From Spirosoma sp. (GTDB lineage Bacteria > Bacteroidota > Bacteroidia > Cytophagales > Spirosomataceae), in assembly GCA_025351545.1 (NCBI GenBank), contig JANXVQ010000104.1, positions 1 through 7,790 on the forward strand: DNA of 7,790 nucleotides. The letters run 5' to 3'. Under the pieces are notes generated by a model that was not told the DNA's origin, searched no databases, and saw only the letters and a program-made list of their open reading frames with translations. Position 1 is the first letter of the stretch; each line of letters opens with the position of its first letter. The position numbers and the translations under genes were made by a program. Shown here in pieces: positions 6,005 through 7,790 of this stretch.

Positions 6005-6394
6005 TTTTAAAAATCGCCGGAGCGTTTTGTCCGAAAACTCACGCTTCAACTCTGCTTTTAACTCATCCCGCACCGCTTTGAGATGCTGGGGATTATGTTG
6101 TACTTTGGCTTTCACCAGGGCTAAATCGGTCTGCTTGAGAATGGCTTTACGCCCTTGGCCTGCCTGATTGCGTAACCCGGCAATCCCCTTGGTCTGCCAG
6201 GTAGTTAACCAATTGCTGATAGTGGCATGGGTAACCCCAAAGATGGCAGCCAGGGCGGCCATATCCTGTTGTTGGTGACTCAGCAGTAGGCAATGGCAAC
6301 GCATCCGAAACTGATGATGGGTTACGTTTTGGTAGCCTTCCTGAAGGGTAATTACCTCAGGGGCTTCTAAGTGAATGTAGCGTTTGGGCTTCAT
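5963..6394 (-). CDS. IS630 transposase, N-terminal DNA-binding part (orfA)
   Basis: ATG at 6394 begins a 143-codon frame. It holds the helix-turn-helix region of IS630 transposases: LAAIFGVTHATISNWLTTWQ, followed by GIAGLRNQAGQGRKA, then a second helical domain ending in SDKTLRRFLK. Up to Lys130 it matches the family; the last 13 residues (SLVEPVGDAGESV) do not. The -1 frame instead continues KFGRASWRRWRKCLKSKQDP, the expected linker to the catalytic domain. The switch falls on T TTA AAA (6011-6005). Unshifted translation yields only the DNA-binding part, which in other IS families can act as a regulator. Confidence 0.75.
   Translation of the reverse strand: MKPKRYIHLEAPEVITLQEGYQNVTHHQFRMRCHCLLLSHQQQDMAALAAIFGVTHATISNWLTTWQTKGIAGLRNQAGQGRKAILKQTDLALVKAKVQHNPQHLKAVRDELKAELKREFSDKTLRRFLKSLVEPVGDAGESV
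6005..6011 (-). promoter_or_regulatory. Probable -1 ribosomal frameshift heptamer T TTA AAA
   Basis: Zero-frame codons TTA (6010-6008) and AAA (6007-6005) are preceded by T (6011). This is a canonical X XXY YYZ slippery site: both tRNAs can re-pair as TTT and AAA in the -1 frame. It lies exactly where homology to IS630 transposases leaves one frame and enters the other. A possible stimulating stem, GCCAG (5993-5989) with CTGGC (5979-5975), starts 11 nt downstream. No mutation is needed to explain this frame change, though a natural one-base deletion remains possible. Confidence 0.6.
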
Positions 6395-6441
6395 TCGACA
6401 AAGATAATAGCTAAACCAAATTTTAAATAAATCTGTCCAAG

Positions 6442-6627
6442 TACTTAATTGCTACTTAATAGATTGCCACTCTCTTTACCAAACAGCAACAAAAATTCTT
6501 TATATGTGGGTGGTAAGTTTATATTAAATCTGGTTTCTATTTCAGTAATTTCCGAATTCTCTATTCCTTTGACAGCTCCTAATAAGGAGGTATAGTCTTT
6601 TAAAAATGATAAATGCTTGCTGTTCAT
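6442..6627 (-). pseudogene. SUKH (SMI1/KNR4) immunity-type protein, N-terminal half
   Basis: ATG at 6627 starts MNSKHLSFLKDYTSLLGAVK, followed by ENSEITEIETRFNINLPPTY and KEFLLLFGKESGNLLSSN, then TAA at 6445-6447, 2 bp from the IS630 target TA. The I-E-R-F-I-LP-YKEFLL block is the N-terminal signature of SMI1/KNR4 proteins. An alternative TTG at 6657 would add ten residues. In-silico removal of the IS630 element with one TA joins this half to the other, but the frames differ by one base: LLSSNY plus STYMEYTYLF would need one extra nucleotide. So the gene carried, or later gained, an additional 1-nt lesion. No partner toxin is visible nearby. Confidence 0.7.
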
Positions 6628-6681
6628 CTTAATAATGTATTTTCGTTGTGGTAACAACCCTAATAGTTACTACACTGTAAT

Positions 6682-7398
6682 TTAAGTTTTCTGGTATTTT
6701 TTATTGACTGAATTAACCTTTGTGTAGCCCCTGTTTAAGGTCTCTCGAGCTTGACTAACGGTGAATTGCCAGGTGATTTTAACCGAGCGCTGGTTGCGCT
6801 CAGCCGCCCAAGCCAAGACCTCTCGTTCTAATTGAGTCTGACTTGGAATGCGCCGGTTCAGACATTGACGGGCTAAGGCCGAAAACTCCAACTCGACCCT
6901 ATTGAGCCAGGAAGCTGATTTAGGGGTATAGTGCCAGTCGAATCGGTGCGTCAAGCTAAAAGCTTCCCCCGCCGACAAATGACAATAAAATGAGTTGGGA
7001 CTATGCGTATTAAGATTGTCCTGAACCAGACGGATTTTGACGGCGGCTGGGTAAAGGGCGGCCAATTCCAGCATAAATTCGGTGTACTCCTTCTGAGTGC
7101 GCTGGCTATAAACGCGCACTAAGCGCTGGCCGCTTAAAGGTTCGACCGCTGCCAGTACCACACAGGAGCCATGCTTGGAGTAGGCATAGTGCTCTTTAGC
7201 GACTTTACCGGGTTGGCAGGCCAGTCCTTCTACTAACTCGCCGATGAGAAAACAAGGACGCTCGTCAAAGGAGACCAGGGGGTAAGCCGGGTCATAGGGT
7301 TGGGCGTAAAGGTGAAGCAGGTTTTCCATTCGGGCCCGGTATTGGGTGCTGAGTTGGCCTATGCACCATTGGCGTTTGAGGTGGGGTGAGAGGTCGTT
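6682..7398 (-). CDS. Second IS630-family transposase, catalytic part (orfB)
   Basis: This frame continues from the A7 slippery run: NDLSPHLKRQWCIGQLSTQY and RARMENLLHLYAQPYDPAYP lead into LVSFDERPCFLIGE (first catalytic Asp). Next come LVQDNLNTHSP (second Asp) and FDWHYTPKSASWLNRVELEF, which carries the catalytic Glu. The triad is complete and the C-terminus (VNSVNKKYQKT) ends at a TAA. It has no convincing start of its own: the first ATG (7329) would cut off a conserved stretch, so it should be made as a fusion with the upstream frame. It is clearly a different subgroup from the 5358-6441 element. The element's left end is probably at one of the TA dinucleotides around 6660-6673, but a terminal repeat cannot be matched without its other end. 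Confidence 0.8.
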   Translation of the reverse strand, partial: NDLSPHLKRQWCIGQLSTQYRARMENLLHLYAQPYDPAYPLVSFDERPCFLIGELVEGLACQPGKVAKEHYAYSKHGSCVVLAAVEPLSGQRLVRVYSQRTQKEYTEFMLELAALYPAAVKIRLVQDNLNTHSPNSFYCHLSAGEAFSLTHRFDWHYTPKSASWLNRVELEFSALARQCLNRRIPSQTQLEREVLAWAAERNQRSVKITWQFTVSQARETLNRGYTKVNSVNKKYQKT

Positions 7399-7790
7399 TT
7401 TTTAAGAATGATCCGGGCCTGATTGTGCGACAGATGCTCACAATAATTCAGTTCAACGGCTTTATCGGCCAGTAGTCGCAGCGACCACTGACTACGTCCG
7501 TCAGGGGCTTGTGAGCAGGCTAAAGCAGTGAGTTTAGCTTGTTGGGCGCCATCAATTTCGAGGGGTCTTCCTGAGCGGGGTTTGTCAGCCAGCAAGCTCA
7601 GGTGTTGGGTCTGGTAGTTGGTGGCCCAGTTCGAAACGGTTTGATAGCCAACGTTAAGGAGTTGGGCAACGGCCCCAAATGTTTTGCCTTTGTCGAGTTC
7701 AAGCAAAGCGGTGGCCCGCTTCATAGTTTTGACCGGGAGCGTACCTTTACTCAACAAGTCAGTCAAGTAAAGTTGGTGTTCAAGGCTGAG
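7359..7790 (-). CDS. Second IS630-family transposase, DNA-binding part (orfA, 5' end outside window)
   Basis: The frame is open to the right edge (LSLEHQLYLTDLLSKGTLPV), so the start lies outside; the first internal ATG is at about 7724 and TTG at 7766. Helix-turn-helix: KGKTFGAVAQLLNVGYQTVS followed by NWATNYQTQ. Then comes the family's PRSGRPLEIDGAQQAKLTAL linker and a second helical domain, WSLRLLADKAVELNYCEHLS, ending HNQARIILKK. After KK the zero frame (TTSHPTSNANGA, TAG at 7359-7361) loses homology, while the -1 frame continues the transposase. Together with orfB it gives at least 369 residues, consistent with a full IS630 transposase. Confidence 0.75.
   Translation of the reverse strand, partial: LSLEHQLYLTDLLSKGTLPVKTMKRATALLELDKGKTFGAVAQLLNVGYQTVSNWATNYQTQHLSLLADKPRSGRPLEIDGAQQAKLTALACSQAPDGRSQWSLRLLADKAVELNYCEHLSHNQARIILKKTTSHPTSNANGA
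7397..7403 (-). promoter_or_regulatory. A7 slippage site joining the two frames of the second IS630 transposase
   Basis: The coding strand reads CTT AAA AAA ACG in the zero frame and AAA AAA AAC GAC after a -1 shift or after insertion of one A into the mRNA. It coincides with the end of orfA homology and the beginning of orfB homology. Because CTT precedes it, tandem slippage of two tRNAs is poor. Transcriptional slippage on the A-run, or single-tRNA slippage, fits better than at the first element's heptamer. Confidence 0.55.

Larger units (their letters stand above)
5358..6441 (-). mobile_element. Complete IS630-family insertion sequence (1,084 bp)
   Basis: Both ends are visible. The left end reads GTGGGACACAATTAATTAAA inward from 5358. 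The right end, read from 6441 on the other strand, is CTTGGACAGATTTATTTAAA. The first 23 nt of the two ends match at 18 positions. A TA dinucleotide abuts each end (5356-5357 and 6442-6443), as expected for the TA target duplication of IS630/Tc1-mariner elements. The single transposase gene fills the inside on the minus strand. The element lies within the SUKH gene. Its transposase needs two frame corrections (about 6005-6011 and 5808-5823), so this copy may be inactive. Confidence 0.85.

Noticed and set aside
6945..6965. CGGTGCG near 6953 as another hairpin copy
   Set aside because: The preceding bases cannot form the 4-bp stem, and the reading frame (HRFDWHYTPK) is intact and conserved in the family.
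1..7790. CRISPR array, tRNA or rRNA genes
   Set aside because: No regularly spaced direct repeats and no recognisable tRNA cloverleaf or rRNA sequence were seen.

Overview
The window looks like a piece of chromosome from a Bacteroidota bacterium, most likely a Cytophagales relative of Spirosoma. This is inferred from moderate GC content in the core genes, no Shine-Dalgarno sequences before most starts, promoter-like TTG-N19-21-TAnnTTTG matches, and the kinds of proteins encoded. The exact genus cannot be read from the sequence.

Left half (1-4073) is ordinary chromosome, all genes on the plus strand. In order: the 3' part of a YihY/BrkB-type inner-membrane protein gene; a family-2 glycosyltransferase; a YciO-type member of the Sua5/YrdC (threonylcarbamoyl-AMP synthase) superfamily; and a lipoprotein with a large conserved domain of unknown function. 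Each is separated by a gap of about 90-270 bp with hairpins or promoter-like sequence, so they look like separate transcription units. A near-perfect 37-bp palindrome closes this half and is probably a bidirectional terminator.

Right half (about 4100-7790) is a transposon graveyard. It holds, in order: a decayed IS4-family transposase; the last 34 codons of an IS30-type transposase fused directly to it; a reverse-strand SUKH (SMI1/KNR4) immunity-type gene cut in two by a complete 1,084-bp IS630-family element (5358-6441, matching terminal repeats, TA target duplication); and a second, unrelated IS630-family element running off the right edge. Both IS630 transposases need a -1 frame change, at a classic T TTA AAA heptamer in one and an A7 run in the other.

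The most unusual observation is a possible family of 16-nt GC-rich insertions inside the transposase genes: 4212-4227 and 4324-4339 in the IS4 remnant, and, less certainly, 5808-5823 (minus strand) in the IS630 element. Each can be written as a 4-bp stem, a 4-nt loop ending in CG, the second stem arm, and a 4-nt tail TGCG or TCCG. Each adds 16 nt, so shifts the frame by +1. Deleting each one in silico restores a transposase-like reading frame. The stems differ between copies but stay paired, including a clean compensatory C-G to G-C swap between the two IS4 copies. I know of no described element that matches this, but I cannot search for it here.
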